A stretch of DNA of 64,000 nt, taken from the NCBI GenBank assembly GCA_029266035.1, contig JAJUFH010000005.1, positions 62,001-126,000 on the forward strand, given 5' to 3'. Below are positions 46,206 through 55,694 of this stretch, in pieces. Below the pieces are notes generated by a model. The model was given only the letters and a program-made list of their open reading frames with translations. It was not told the DNA's origin and did not search any database. How positions within the stretch are numbered: the stretch's first letter is position 1; the number at the start of each line of letters is the position of its first letter. The stretch is from Sinomicrobium sp. GTDB lineage: Bacteria; Bacteroidota; Bacteroidia; Flavobacteriales; Flavobacteriaceae. The position numbers and the translations under genes are program-made.

Positions 46206-47327
46206 ATGATTACAATTAAAGAAGTAAAAAATAAAAAGGATCTAAAAGCCTTTGTAAAATTTCCATTCAGACTTTACAAAAAATCTCCATACTGGGTACC
46301 TCCCCTTATCGACGAGGAAATGGAATCGTTCGACCCCGACAAAAACCCGGCCTATAAAAATGGAGAGGCTCAGCTGTACCTCGCCTATAAAGACGGAGTG
46401 ATCGCAGGACGTATCGCTGTGATAATCAACCACCTTGAAGTTGACGAAATGCAAAAGAGAAAAGTTCGCTTCGGATGGTTTGACGTTATAGACGATGTAG
46501 AAGTAACCGCTGCTCTACTGAAAAAAGCTGAAGAAAAAGGCAAGGAACTCCAACTGGAATACATAGAAGGCCCTGTGGGATTTTCAAATATGGACAAGGC
46601 GGGAATGCTGGTAAGAGGCTTTGACGAAATCAGCAATATGACCACCATTTACAACTATCCGTATTACCCCGAACACTTTAAGCAACTGGGATTCAAAGAA
46701 GGAGCGGCTTGGGTGGAATACCGCATTTACATACCCGATAAAATACCTGAAAAGATAAATAAATTTGCCGATATCATCCTCAAACGTTACAACCTCAAAG
46801 TACTAAAGTTCAAATCGTCTTCCGAATTGATCGCCTATGCCGACGATATGTTTGAACTGATGAACCAGTCGTTTAAGCATTTGCAGTCTTTTATCCCTAT
46901 TCAAAAACCTCAAATCGAACTTTACAAAAAGAAATACCTAAAGTTTATACATCCCGATTTCGTCAAGTTTATCGTAGATGAAAACGGTAAGATGGTCGCA
47001 TTCTCTATCACCATGCCCTCCTTTTCCGAGGCGCTTCAAAAAGCTAACGGACGCCTGTTTCCCTTTGGTTTTATCCATATTCTCAGAGCTCAGAAAAAGA
47101 GCAAAAAAGCTTCGCTATACCTTATCGGTATAGATCCGGCTTTTCAGAACAAGGGGGTTACCTCTATTATTTTTAAAGAGACCACCAAGGTATTTCAGAA
47201 TAGAAATATAGATGTTGTAGAGTGCAATCCCGAATTGGAAGAGAATACCGCCGCGCAACTTATGTGGAAACACTACGAAAAGAACGAACAGCACAAGAGA
47301 AGGGTTACTTGGGTGAAGGATCTTTAG
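46206..47327 (+). CDS. GNAT-like N-acetyltransferase family protein
   Basis: A 373-residue cytoplasmic protein starting with KDLKAFVKFPFRLYKKSPYWVPPL, a family wording I know from large GNAT-fold proteins of the YghO type. The AQLYLAYKDGVIAGRIAVIIN strand-helix and the C-terminal LIGIDPAFQNKGVTSIIF acetyl-CoA loop (Q/R-x-x-G-like) support the fold; it may hold two GNAT domains. Its substrate is unknown. The last 23 bp overlap the 3' end of the convergent patatin gene. Confidence 0.85.
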   Translation: MITIKEVKNKKDLKAFVKFPFRLYKKSPYWVPPLIDEEMESFDPDKNPAYKNGEAQLYLAYKDGVIAGRIAVIINHLEVDEMQKRKVRFGWFDVIDDVEVTAALLKKAEEKGKELQLEYIEGPVGFSNMDKAGMLVRGFDEISNMTTIYNYPYYPEHFKQLGFKEGAAWVEYRIYIPDKIPEKINKFADIILKRYNLKVLKFKSSSELIAYADDMFELMNQSFKHLQSFIPIQKPQIELYKKKYLKFIHPDFVKFIVDENGKMVAFSITMPSFSEALQKANGRLFPFGFIHILRAQKKSKKASLYLIGIDPAFQNKGVTSIIFKETTKVFQNRNIDVVECNPELEENTAAQLMWKHYEKNEQHKRRVTWVKDL

Positions 47328-48216
47328 CCTCTTGCTGTTGTTTAATTCTTTCTCCTGCATAGACGTACCCCTGCTCCCACCACGTGGCCATAAGTTTTTT
47401 GTTAAACACCAGTGAATTCTCTGTCAGCTTGGTTGGTGTATAGTACAGGTTTAGCTTCACATTCTTGTTTATGGCCGATAATTTGCCTTCTACTATATCG
47501 TGAAACTCCACTTGATCGAGTAGAAAACCAAAGAGACTCACCATAAGGGAAAATGGGTTTTTACCCAATACCTTGTTGTACTCCATATTTTCAGCTTCCA
47601 GAATAATAGCATCTACCTCAGTGGCTCCTCGCTTTATAGCCTCCCGTATGGGGACCACACACCCAAGACCGCCATCAGCGTATTCAAAACCTTCCTTTTT
47701 GGCCAAAGACATAAAGGGTATATAATTACAAGATATCCATATCCAATCGCAAAAATCTTCGTAACTGCACTCCTTGATCGATTTATACTCCACTCTGTTC
47801 TTAGAGAGATTAGACACGGTGACTATCACTTCCTTGTCTTGTCGCAAACGTTCAAATTCAGCCTTGGTAAAGTTGCGCCTGATATTCTTACGGAGGTTTT
47901 TACTCTCTCCAAAAGTTCTTTTTCCCTTTATAAGCTGCCATATCACATTGAAATAATTGATAGACACATACTCCCGTCCGTCCTTTTTTTTCACTACAAA
48001 AGGATTATTGCTAAATATCTTGCGCTGAGTTACAGAAGTGTAAATGTCGTACACTTTCGGAACATTATTATCAGCCAAATGAGGAATGAGAAGACTTCCG
48101 GTAGAAGTTCCGAGAAACATATCGTATTTTTTATTCTCCTTTTCAAGTAGATATTGAGCTACCCCACCGGCAAAAGCACCCTTACTCCCCCCTCCTGAAA
48201 TTACCAGAGCTTTCAT
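47305..48216 (-). CDS. Patatin-like phospholipase (copy 1)
   Basis: A 303-residue patatin-fold acyl hydrolase that would cleave acyl chains from phospholipids with a Ser-Asp dyad. The oxyanion GGGSKGAFAGG (residues 8-18), the nucleophile elbow GTSTGSL and the catalytic Asp in YADGG are intact. No signal peptide is seen, so it is probably cytoplasmic or membrane-peripheral. The gene at 48331 is a close paralogue with the same motifs throughout, showing local duplication. Its stop lies inside the end of the convergent GNAT-like gene. Confidence 0.93.
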   Translation of the reverse strand: MKALVISGGGSKGAFAGGVAQYLLEKENKKYDMFLGTSTGSLLIPHLADNNVPKVYDIYTSVTQRKIFSNNPFVVKKKDGREYVSINYFNVIWQLIKGKRTFGESKNLRKNIRRNFTKAEFERLRQDKEVIVTVSNLSKNRVEYKSIKECSYEDFCDWIWISCNYIPFMSLAKKEGFEYADGGLGCVVPIREAIKRGATEVDAIILEAENMEYNKVLGKNPFSLMVSLFGFLLDQVEFHDIVEGKLSAINKNVKLNLYYTPTKLTENSLVFNKKLMATWWEQGYVYAGERIKQQQEAKDPSPK

Positions 48217-48330
48217 AGGTTAGTTGTTTAGTTTGTAGTTTATTGTGGTTTATTGTTTGTGGTTTGTGGTCTGAGATTCCTTCCTTCCTCCTTCGGCGGA
48301 CAGGCCTACCGTCGGGATGACAGTGGACAA

Positions 48331-49230
48331 TCACTGTATCTCCGAAGTGCTGTGATTTTTCAAGCGGGCGTAATCATAACCGTTCTGCCACCATTTTGTC
48401 ATTTTATTTCTGTTAAAGATAAGAGAATTTGTGGTTAAGACCGTAGGGGTGTAATAAAAATTAATAATTGCACCCTGATGTGAAGCGACAAACTTCCCGA
48501 TCTTGATATTTTGGTATTCTATACGATCGAGCATATAGTTGAACATGGTAGTCATCAAATCGAAAGCGTTTCGAGAAGGCATTCTGTTCATATAATTTAC
48601 TTCGGTGTGCAATATAATGGCGTCGATTTCTTTGGCTCCTCTCCGTATAGCTTCTTCTATGGGCACCATAGTCGAAAGTCCGCCGTCGGCATACTCACAG
48701 CCATTCTTTCGAACTAGCGTCATAAACGGTATGTAATTACAGGATATCCACACCCATTCACAAAAATCGTCGTATTCAAAATCGTTGATCGACTTGTACT
48801 CCACCTGATTGAGAGAAAGGTTGGACACCGTAATCACAATATCTTTATTCAACTCCGTAAGTCTCTCAAATTCGTCGGGAGTCAGTGTGTTTCTAATCAG
48901 AGATTTCAAATTATAGCTCTCGCCAAAAGTCTTGCTACCCCTCAAAAAATTGTACAACACATTCAAGTGATTGATAGCGATTTGCTGCCCTTGATACTTC
49001 TGTTTTATCCGAAAAGGATTATGACTAAAAATACTCTTTTGGTTTACCGAAGTATACACCTCTTTTATCTTTTCCACCTTCTCCAGGGCGAGATGAGACA
49101 CCAGTAAACTTCCCGTAGAGGTACCGAGATACAATTGGTAGTCTTTCCGCATATCCTCTATCAGATATTGAGCCACACCACCTGCAAAGGCTCCTTTACT
49201 CCCACCTCCTGAAATCACCAGGGCTTTCAT
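48331..49230 (-). CDS. Patatin-like phospholipase (copy 2)
   Basis: A 299-residue paralogue of the neighbouring patatin, with the same first 20 or so residues (ALVISGGGSKGAFAGGVAQY), the elbow GTSTGSLL and YADGG. The tail differs most (ARLKNHSTSEIQ). A 114-bp gap with TTTAGTTTGTAG-type simple sequence separates it from copy 1, so the two may or may not share a transcript. Retention of both copies with intact catalytic residues suggests different substrates or regulation. Confidence 0.93.
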   Translation of the reverse strand: MKALVISGGGSKGAFAGGVAQYLIEDMRKDYQLYLGTSTGSLLVSHLALEKVEKIKEVYTSVNQKSIFSHNPFRIKQKYQGQQIAINHLNVLYNFLRGSKTFGESYNLKSLIRNTLTPDEFERLTELNKDIVITVSNLSLNQVEYKSINDFEYDDFCEWVWISCNYIPFMTLVRKNGCEYADGGLSTMVPIEEAIRRGAKEIDAIILHTEVNYMNRMPSRNAFDLMTTMFNYMLDRIEYQNIKIGKFVASHQGAIINFYYTPTVLTTNSLIFNRNKMTKWWQNGYDYARLKNHSTSEIQ

Positions 49231-49363
49231 AGATTAGTTTTTTAGTTTTTTAGTTTTTTGGTTCGTAGTTGTTAGTTCTTTTGGTTTAATGGTTTTTAAC
49301 CGGCTCATCGTCAAGACCAGAGATCCCTCGACTATGCTCGGGACAAAATCCTTATCACAAAAT

Positions 49364-51481
49364 TCACTTCAAAACACTTTCTAAATATTTTCTCTCCTTA
49401 GCTTCCAACTGTGGTAAAAGTTCTTCCAATCGATCTTTATACTCTTGTTCCTTCAGCAATTTAACCAAAGTGTTTCTCGAAGTGCTGGCAAAACTCCAGA
49501 CGTGGTGCACACAGGCATTGACTAGGTTTTTCAGTGCAGCATTATCTTTAAACAATCCAATCTGTGAAGCGATGGCAAAAGCATTACGTCTCACTTCAAA
49601 GGCGTAGTTTTCTGAAGTGTACCCCAACAATTCATTCCGCCATCTCGCTTTGGCCTCCTCTCTATTTTCAGCTACATCGGGATAGGTGGGTGTGAGTATA
49701 GCAAGAGCGAGCCAAAGTATTCTCAGGCTCTTATCTCTAAAACCACTCAGCTGTTTTGTCTGGTCTAAATAGCGTGGAGCATCTGCATTAAAATTTCGCC
49801 ACAGGCGAAACAAACTCTGTTCTGCGGTAATATAGCTATGGTCTTGCAACAGACTTTCGTATTCCGACTTCAAGTCCGGAGGAATACGCTCCAAACTCAT
49901 AGCCAGTACCTGCCTGAGATGAAAATCGCCTGATGCAAACAATTTTCTATTCCACGCCACATCTACGGTATCTGCATTTCTCTTAGCAATGATATACTGT
50001 TTTACGGGGTAATACACATCAGCTTCCAACAAGGCGTTTTCCTCTTTTTCAGAAAACTCACCAGCTACCAATCGCATATAGGTATCTACAAACTTGTTTT
50101 TTCTCAAGTCGCTCATTATCTCTTCGGTAGGGAAAATGCTGTCCTGAAGCCATACTTGATAAAAGCCAGTGAGGTCTTTGCCCGAGCTCGCTGCAATCTC
50201 ATCCAAAAAATCGGAGGTCTCTACACTGCTGTAAGCGTGCTTTTGAAGATAATCCTTCACCCCCTTTCTAAATGCAGCATCTCCTGTTATCGCTCTCAAA
50301 CGGTGAAGTGCAAGCGCTCCTTTCTCATAAAAAGTAAGACTGTTGGCCTTGGGATCCATCACCGCTTCTCCCATACCTTCGGCCGACTGTTCTGCAAGCA
50401 TTTCGGCAGAGCGGTACAATTTCCAGTAGTAATAATCGTCTCCCAATAGCTTTCGTTCGGCCAACAGAGCGTAATAAGTAGCAAAACCTTCCTGTAACCA
50501 ATGATGAGTATCACTGCGAGCGGTAACCAGATTGCCAAACCACTGATGAGCCATCTCATGAGCACATACATTGGAGTAGTCCCTATCTTTAAGTCCGATA
50601 GAATCGACCATAAAATTATCTGAAAACAGCGTTAAAGTAGTGTTTTCCATTCCCGCGTGAAGAAAATCACGTACCGGAACCTGTTTGTAGTTTTGCCAAG
50701 GGTATTTTACTCCGATCTCCTCTTCCAGATGATTAAATATAGTTGTACTGTGTTTGTAGGTATATTTTGCCAGCTCTTCATCATCTGGATAAAAATAACA
50801 TTCGAGCGGTACTCCTCCGCGCGATACCGCAGTAGTCTTATGGTAATTTCCTATAGCTATAGCCAATAGATAACTGCTCATAGGACGCTTCATATCATAG
50901 CACCATTTGGTTAAAGTATCATTATCATTAACATCTTTTAACTCACCATTAACCAGAACATTATACCCTTTTAAAAAACATATACACAGATCGTATTCCA
51001 CCTTTTCATTTCTGTCGTCTATAGTAGGTATCCAATGACTGGCATATCGCCCCTGTCCCTGTGTCCACAGCTGTTTTTTTCCGATACCGCTACTGTCGTT
51101 CCATCCAATAAAATACATCGCTTTTTCCGGATTAACCCGATAGGTCAGTTCCAGCTTGTTTTTCGACAAATTCTCAAAACTATCGTTTAACACCAGATAA
51201 CGACCGTTGTAGGTATACTGTGCCGGACTGCCGTTAAGTACCACCTTGTCAAACTTCATATTTCGCGCATCTAAGTATACAGTATCTACTTGTTTGCGCA
51301 ATTGGAAATCATAACTCACGGTTCCTGAAACTTCTCTTTTATACGGATCTATACTAAGTTGAGCCTCGGCTCGGGTAAAATCGACATCGCGGTATTGTTG
51401 TGCTGGTAATTTCAAGATAGAAAAGACCAGAAGCACGCAGTAAAAAAGTTGGTTTTTTAGAGTAGTGGTACACATAAGCAT
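49364..51481 (-). CDS. M1-family aminopeptidase, secreted
   Basis: A 705-residue gluzincin with a signal peptide (FYCVLLVFSILKLPAQQ). The exopeptidase motif appears as HAGMENT, the zinc motif as HEMAHQWFGN with the third ligand Glu in WLQEGFATYYA, and a long C-terminal ARM/HEAT-like region follows (about residues 530-705). It is larger than, and clearly different from, the M1 peptidase at 13348. It likely trims peptides in the periplasm. The second Met (residue 3) is an equally good start. Confidence 0.93.
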   Translation of the reverse strand: MLMCTTTLKNQLFYCVLLVFSILKLPAQQYRDVDFTRAEAQLSIDPYKREVSGTVSYDFQLRKQVDTVYLDARNMKFDKVVLNGSPAQYTYNGRYLVLNDSFENLSKNKLELTYRVNPEKAMYFIGWNDSSGIGKKQLWTQGQGRYASHWIPTIDDRNEKVEYDLCICFLKGYNVLVNGELKDVNDNDTLTKWCYDMKRPMSSYLLAIAIGNYHKTTAVSRGGVPLECYFYPDDEELAKYTYKHSTTIFNHLEEEIGVKYPWQNYKQVPVRDFLHAGMENTTLTLFSDNFMVDSIGLKDRDYSNVCAHEMAHQWFGNLVTARSDTHHWLQEGFATYYALLAERKLLGDDYYYWKLYRSAEMLAEQSAEGMGEAVMDPKANSLTFYEKGALALHRLRAITGDAAFRKGVKDYLQKHAYSSVETSDFLDEIAASSGKDLTGFYQVWLQDSIFPTEEIMSDLRKNKFVDTYMRLVAGEFSEKEENALLEADVYYPVKQYIIAKRNADTVDVAWNRKLFASGDFHLRQVLAMSLERIPPDLKSEYESLLQDHSYITAEQSLFRLWRNFNADAPRYLDQTKQLSGFRDKSLRILWLALAILTPTYPDVAENREEAKARWRNELLGYTSENYAFEVRRNAFAIASQIGLFKDNAALKNLVNACVHHVWSFASTSRNTLVKLLKEQEYKDRLEELLPQLEAKERKYLESVLK

Positions 51482-51647
51482 CTAAAATACACATTCGGGA
51501 GCAATTCAAAAATTTTTCCTCGTACAATTAACTCATTTTGGATCAGAAAACGATATGGCTAAGCTGATTTAGGGATTTGTGTACAAAATTATACAAGCCT
51601 GCAATAAAGAGTTTAATTTTAAACAGTTTCTGATTATCTTCGCTCTT

Positions 51648-53753
51648 ATGAGTGCTCAGCTACTACAAACACCTATCGATTATCTGAAGGGAGTGGGTCC
51701 CAGTCGGGCCGATTTGCTTCGAAAAGAGCTAAGCATATACACCTACGGCGATCTTATCCAGCTCTTTCCAAACCGCTATATAGACCGTACCGCTTACTAC
51801 AAAATAAGGCAATTACAAGACAATTCGTCGGAAGTGCAAATTGTAGGCAAGGTCGTACACCTTAAAATGGTAGAACAGAAACGAGGGAAAAGACTGGTAG
51901 CCACCTTCAGAGACGATACAGGAGAGATGGAACTGGTGTGGTTCAGGGGACACAAATGGATAAAGGAAAGTATCAAAATCAATGTGCCCTATGTGATTTT
52001 CGGAAAGTGCAACCGCTATGGAAGTGTATTCTCTATGCCTCATCCGGAAATGGAATTGCTGTCGGAACACGAGCAAAATCTGCGCACCGCCATGCAGCCG
52101 GTATACCCTTCTACCGAAAAACTGGCCAATAAGGGAGTGAGCAATAGGATAATCAGCAAGATAATACAACAGCTGTTTATAGAAACCGGCGGACGCTTTG
52201 CAGAAACGCTGTCGGAACCACTAATACATCAGCTCCAATTGCTATCCAAGCGAGAGGCGATGTTCAATATTCACTTTCCAAAAAGTCAAGAGCTACTAGC
52301 CAAGGCACAGTTTCGACTCAAATTTGAAGAGCTGTTTTTTATTCAACTACAGTTATTGATGCGAAACCTTCTGAACAAACAGAAAATTAAGGGTTTTGTA
52401 TTTGACAGGGTTGGCGAACTTTTTAAGGATTTTTACGACCATCACCTCCCCTTCGATCTCACCGGAGCACAAAAACGGGTAATCCGAGAAATTCGTCACG
52501 ATATGGGAACCGGAGCGCAGATGAATCGTCTCTTGCAGGGCGATGTGGGTTCCGGAAAAACCATCGTCGCGCTGATGTCAATACTCCTCGCCATAGACAA
52601 CGGATTTCAAGCCTGTATAGTAGCACCTACCGAGATTTTGGCTACTCAGCATTTCAATGGAATTTTAGAATTGATTAAACCACTGGGAATAAACATTAAA
52701 CTACTAACGGGTTCAACCAAGACTTCAGAGCGAAAAGAGATACACGAAGCATTAGAAAATGGCAGTCTGCACATCCTTGCCGGTACTCATGCTGTTCTGG
52801 AAGACAAGGTGCGTTTTCACAATCTCGGACTCGCCATTATCGACGAGCAACACCGGTTTGGAGTAGCCCAACGCGCCAAGCTGTGGCATAAAAATACTAC
52901 CCCGCCACATATACTGGTTATGACCGCTACGCCCATACCGCGCACACTGGCTATGAGCCTTTATGGCGATCTCGATATTTCGGTGATCGATGAACTCCCC
53001 CCAGGCCGGAAGCCTATAAAAACCGTACACCGATACGACAGCAATAGGCTTAAAGTATTTGCTTTTATGCGCGAAGAGATAACCAAAGGCAGACAGGTGT
53101 ATGTGGTGTATCCGCTCATTCAGGAGTCGGAGAAAATGGATTATAAAGATCTGATGGACGGCTATGCCAGTATAGAACGAGAATTTCCAAAACCGCAATA
53201 TCAGATTTCTATTGTTCACGGACAGATGAAGGCGGCCGACAAAGATTATGAGATGGAGCGATTTGCCAAGGGTGAAACTCAGATTATGGTAGCTACTACG
53301 GTAATAGAAGTTGGTGTAAACGTGCCCAATGCCTCTGTGATGATTATAGAAAGTGCCGAGCGCTTCGGACTCTCACAACTGCACCAGCTAAGAGGTCGTG
53401 TAGGACGCGGTGCAGAGCAGAGTTATTGTATACTTATGACTGGTCACAAACTCTCAACCGACTCCAAAACCCGACTGGAGACTATGACGCGTACCAACGA
53501 CGGCTTTGAGATAGCCGAAGCCGACCTAAAACTTCGAGGCCCGGGAGATATTATGGGTACCCAGCAAAGCGGAATACTTCACTTAAATATTGCCGATATC
53601 GTAAAAGACAATCAAATCTTAAAACTGGCGAGACAATACGCACAGCAACTGCTCCGCGACGACCCTTCGCTAGCTTCAGAAGAAAACCTTCCCATAAGGC
53701 ATACGTACGCCAAAATCAGCCAAAAGAAAAATATTTGGAATTATATCAGTTAA
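51648..53753 (+). CDS. recG: ATP-dependent DNA helicase RecG
   Basis: RecG reverses stalled forks and processes branched DNA. The 701-residue product from the ATG at 51648 (SAQLLQTPIDYLKGVGPSRADLLRKEL) has the wedge OB domain (VQIVGKVVHLKMVEQKRGKRLVATFRDDTGEMELVWFRG), then Walker A LLQGDVGSGKTIVA, the DEQHRFG box, MTATPIPRTLAM, the second domain with VATTVIEVGVNVPNA and QLRGRVGRG, and the C-terminal hook. The 23 residues added by the track from a GTG are not part of RecG. Confidence 0.96.
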   Translation: MSAQLLQTPIDYLKGVGPSRADLLRKELSIYTYGDLIQLFPNRYIDRTAYYKIRQLQDNSSEVQIVGKVVHLKMVEQKRGKRLVATFRDDTGEMELVWFRGHKWIKESIKINVPYVIFGKCNRYGSVFSMPHPEMELLSEHEQNLRTAMQPVYPSTEKLANKGVSNRIISKIIQQLFIETGGRFAETLSEPLIHQLQLLSKREAMFNIHFPKSQELLAKAQFRLKFEELFFIQLQLLMRNLLNKQKIKGFVFDRVGELFKDFYDHHLPFDLTGAQKRVIREIRHDMGTGAQMNRLLQGDVGSGKTIVALMSILLAIDNGFQACIVAPTEILATQHFNGILELIKPLGINIKLLTGSTKTSERKEIHEALENGSLHILAGTHAVLEDKVRFHNLGLAIIDEQHRFGVAQRAKLWHKNTTPPHILVMTATPIPRTLAMSLYGDLDISVIDELPPGRKPIKTVHRYDSNRLKVFAFMREEITKGRQVYVVYPLIQESEKMDYKDLMDGYASIEREFPKPQYQISIVHGQMKAADKDYEMERFAKGETQIMVATTVIEVGVNVPNASVMIIESAERFGLSQLHQLRGRVGRGAEQSYCILMTGHKLSTDSKTRLETMTRTNDGFEIAEADLKLRGPGDIMGTQQSGILHLNIADIVKDNQILKLARQYAQQLLRDDPSLASEENLPIRHTYAKISQKKNIWNYIS

Positions 53754-53769
53754 AGGAGGAGCAGGACTT

Positions 53770-54570
53770 CTATAACTCAATAAATTCTTTCAGTGTACCA
53801 TTGTCGTTAAACATCATGGCATAAGCTTTTCTTCCGGTTTTTAAATCGGGGGTATACCAGCGAAGCTGTCCACCTCTTATCCGCACCCTAAAGGTATAAT
53901 TCACATCTATTGCCCCGACTTCTTCGGCTTTTTCAACCAGGGTCTGATATACATTGTTAGCGTTGACAAACGAAACTCTACTGAGAGGCACACTACTGCC
54001 CTCTACATCATCACGACGTGTAATAACCACCATCTCAGGCGGTAACCACTTTCCGTTTTTGTAGATATAAGTATCTACCTGATCCGGATGATCCGGATCG
54101 ATTATGCCCAACATAATACGTCCGTCCTCATAATAATAAACAGAATTATAAGCTCTAATCTCCTTACCTTTAAACTTGGGTAGGTTGCGAAGTGCAGTTT
54201 CTGCCGCCTCCAAAGCTTTCTTGTCGGAGGTAAGAGGCAGCTTAGGCTTAGGTTTAGGTTTAGGTTTAGGCTTAGGCTCTGGCTCTGGCTCGGGTTCAGG
54301 AGTAGGACTTTGATCACTTTCCACTTCGGCTATTTCCCGATCGTTGGAAATATCGCTTTCTGTAGGAGTGTCCACCTCCTTTTCCGTGTCGTTTAAAGTG
54401 GACTTCTCCTCTTCCTCTATTGCCTCTTCTTTGGACAATACTAGCTCTTGCTGCTTATTGTCTTCTTCCTGTAGTGTTTCTCTTATCGTTTGTGAAAGCT
54501 GCTCACAAGACCACAACGATCCGAATACCAGACAACAGCACATCCATTTAAACACAGTGTTTACTCTCAT
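53770..54570 (-). CDS. Lipoprotein with acidic region and PEP/PKP linker
   Basis: A 266-residue lipoprotein (lipobox SLWSC, about residue 22) with a Glu/Asp-rich segment, a (PE)n(PK)n linker at about residues 90-110 encoded by hexanucleotide repeats, and a C-terminal globular part (YNSVYYYEDGRIMLGIIDP, YTFRVRIRGGQLRWYTPDLKTGRKAYAMM). Pro-Lys/Pro-Glu linkers often span the periplasm or peptidoglycan. Its ATG overlaps the stop of the membrane-protein gene by four bases, so the two are co-translated. No function recognised. Confidence 0.75.
   Translation of the reverse strand: MRVNTVFKWMCCCLVFGSLWSCEQLSQTIRETLQEEDNKQQELVLSKEEAIEEEEKSTLNDTEKEVDTPTESDISNDREIAEVESDQSPTPEPEPEPEPKPKPKPKPKPKLPLTSDKKALEAAETALRNLPKFKGKEIRAYNSVYYYEDGRIMLGIIDPDHPDQVDTYIYKNGKWLPPEMVVITRRDDVEGSSVPLSRVSFVNANNVYQTLVEKAEEVGAIDVNYTFRVRIRGGQLRWYTPDLKTGRKAYAMMFNDNGTLKEFIEL
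54241..54303. repeat. In-frame hexanucleotide repeat (GGCTTA/GGTTTA/GGCTCT)
   Basis: About ten 6-bp units encode the Pro-Lys and Pro-Glu dipeptide linker of the lipoprotein. Length change by slippage would stay in frame. Confidence 0.9.
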
Positions 54571-55535
54571 AATGCTCCATTCGTTTTTTCGTTTGAAAAT
54601 ACCACCCGATGCGGATCCTCCGGAAGGTAAAAAATATCCCTTTCCCCTACTTCCAGTTTTCCGATTTCGATAAGGGAGACTATTTTTTTAATACTTGTTT
54701 GGTGAACTGTACCCCTTTCATCTTTAAATTCCAAATCGAACTTCACCTCGGGCTGTTCGTTGATATAAGTACCCGTCTGCGAAATATCGAAAACCTTGGC
54801 ACGCGCTTTTAGTCCGAGGAAATATAATTTATCCGAAGCCCTTCCATTTCGCCTAAACACAGACGAACTAATGGCTTTAAATATAAAACCAAACAGCAAA
54901 AACATAGCCGCAGAGGTAATCAACGGATGCTCCCAAGATATAAAACGCCATCCGTAACCCGCACTCTCATTGATATAACAGTAATAATACCACCCAATTA
55001 TACCTAAGGCAAACACCCCCCAAACTACAAACAACCCGTAGTTGATCTTAGTCTTTACTCCTTCCAAAACAACATAAGGGTGTTTTGAATACTCCGGATC
55101 GACTCTTAAAAAAATATGATTCCCCGGCACATAGCGATTGAGTCCGGGTCCGCTGTCGTTGAGCTGCATTTTATACTGTATCTCTTCACCTCTGAGGTTT
55201 CTAAATTCGAGAAGTACTTCCCTCTTCACCATCTCTTTTGCTAAAGATTTCAGCTGCTTTGCCTCCAAGACTTTCGCATCGATCCTCACTCCTTTTTGTA
55301 GCAGGTATTCCACATTTTTACGCGCTACAAACGAATTTTTATAAATCTGAAAAAGTGTGACGAGCAATATACCTCCCCACAACAATAAACTCAGTCCCAG
55401 ATACATCAACGCCGTTTTCCCATCCCTCCCTGCCAAATCTACATTTGTATTTACATTGTAGTAAATAATAGCCGGATGCACAAAGACAAAATAGAGCGTA
55501 AAAGGAATCCAGATATACAAAAAAAGCTTTTTCAT
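54567..55535 (-). CDS. Membrane protein with two DUF3592-like soluble repeats, unknown function
   Basis: A 322-residue protein with hydrophobic helices at about residues 5-25, 43-63, 168-188 and 205-225. Two similar soluble regions follow helix pairs: GVRIDAKVLEAKQLKSLAKEMVKREVLLEFRN and LKARAKVFDISQTGTYINEQPEVKFDLEFKDERG. This layout recalls DUF3592-type proteins (small beta domain between helices), but the match is loose. The last four bases overlap the lipoprotein start, which suggests a joint role in the envelope. Confidence 0.7.
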   Translation of the reverse strand: MKKLFLYIWIPFTLYFVFVHPAIIYYNVNTNVDLAGRDGKTALMYLGLSLLLWGGILLVTLFQIYKNSFVARKNVEYLLQKGVRIDAKVLEAKQLKSLAKEMVKREVLLEFRNLRGEEIQYKMQLNDSGPGLNRYVPGNHIFLRVDPEYSKHPYVVLEGVKTKINYGLFVVWGVFALGIIGWYYYCYINESAGYGWRFISWEHPLITSAAMFLLFGFIFKAISSSVFRRNGRASDKLYFLGLKARAKVFDISQTGTYINEQPEVKFDLEFKDERGTVHQTSIKKIVSLIEIGKLEVGERDIFYLPEDPHRVVFSNEKTNGAL

Positions 55536-55694
55536 AGCATATTTGTTTTAAGTATTCCAAATACAATAAAACTTTATCACCGCTTTCAGGAATACCCTGT
55601 AAATATATATCAAAAGGGAACTACCGGAAATACCGGATTTCAGGGAGTTCAGATATTTTTTGGGGAGACTTAGGGTAGCGAAAGAACTAATCAA

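Noticed and set aside
47305-49230. Patatin-based anti-phage (CBASS-like) operon
   Set aside because: No cyclic-nucleotide synthase, ubiquitin-like or other sensor gene is adjacent; both neighbours are ordinary genes.
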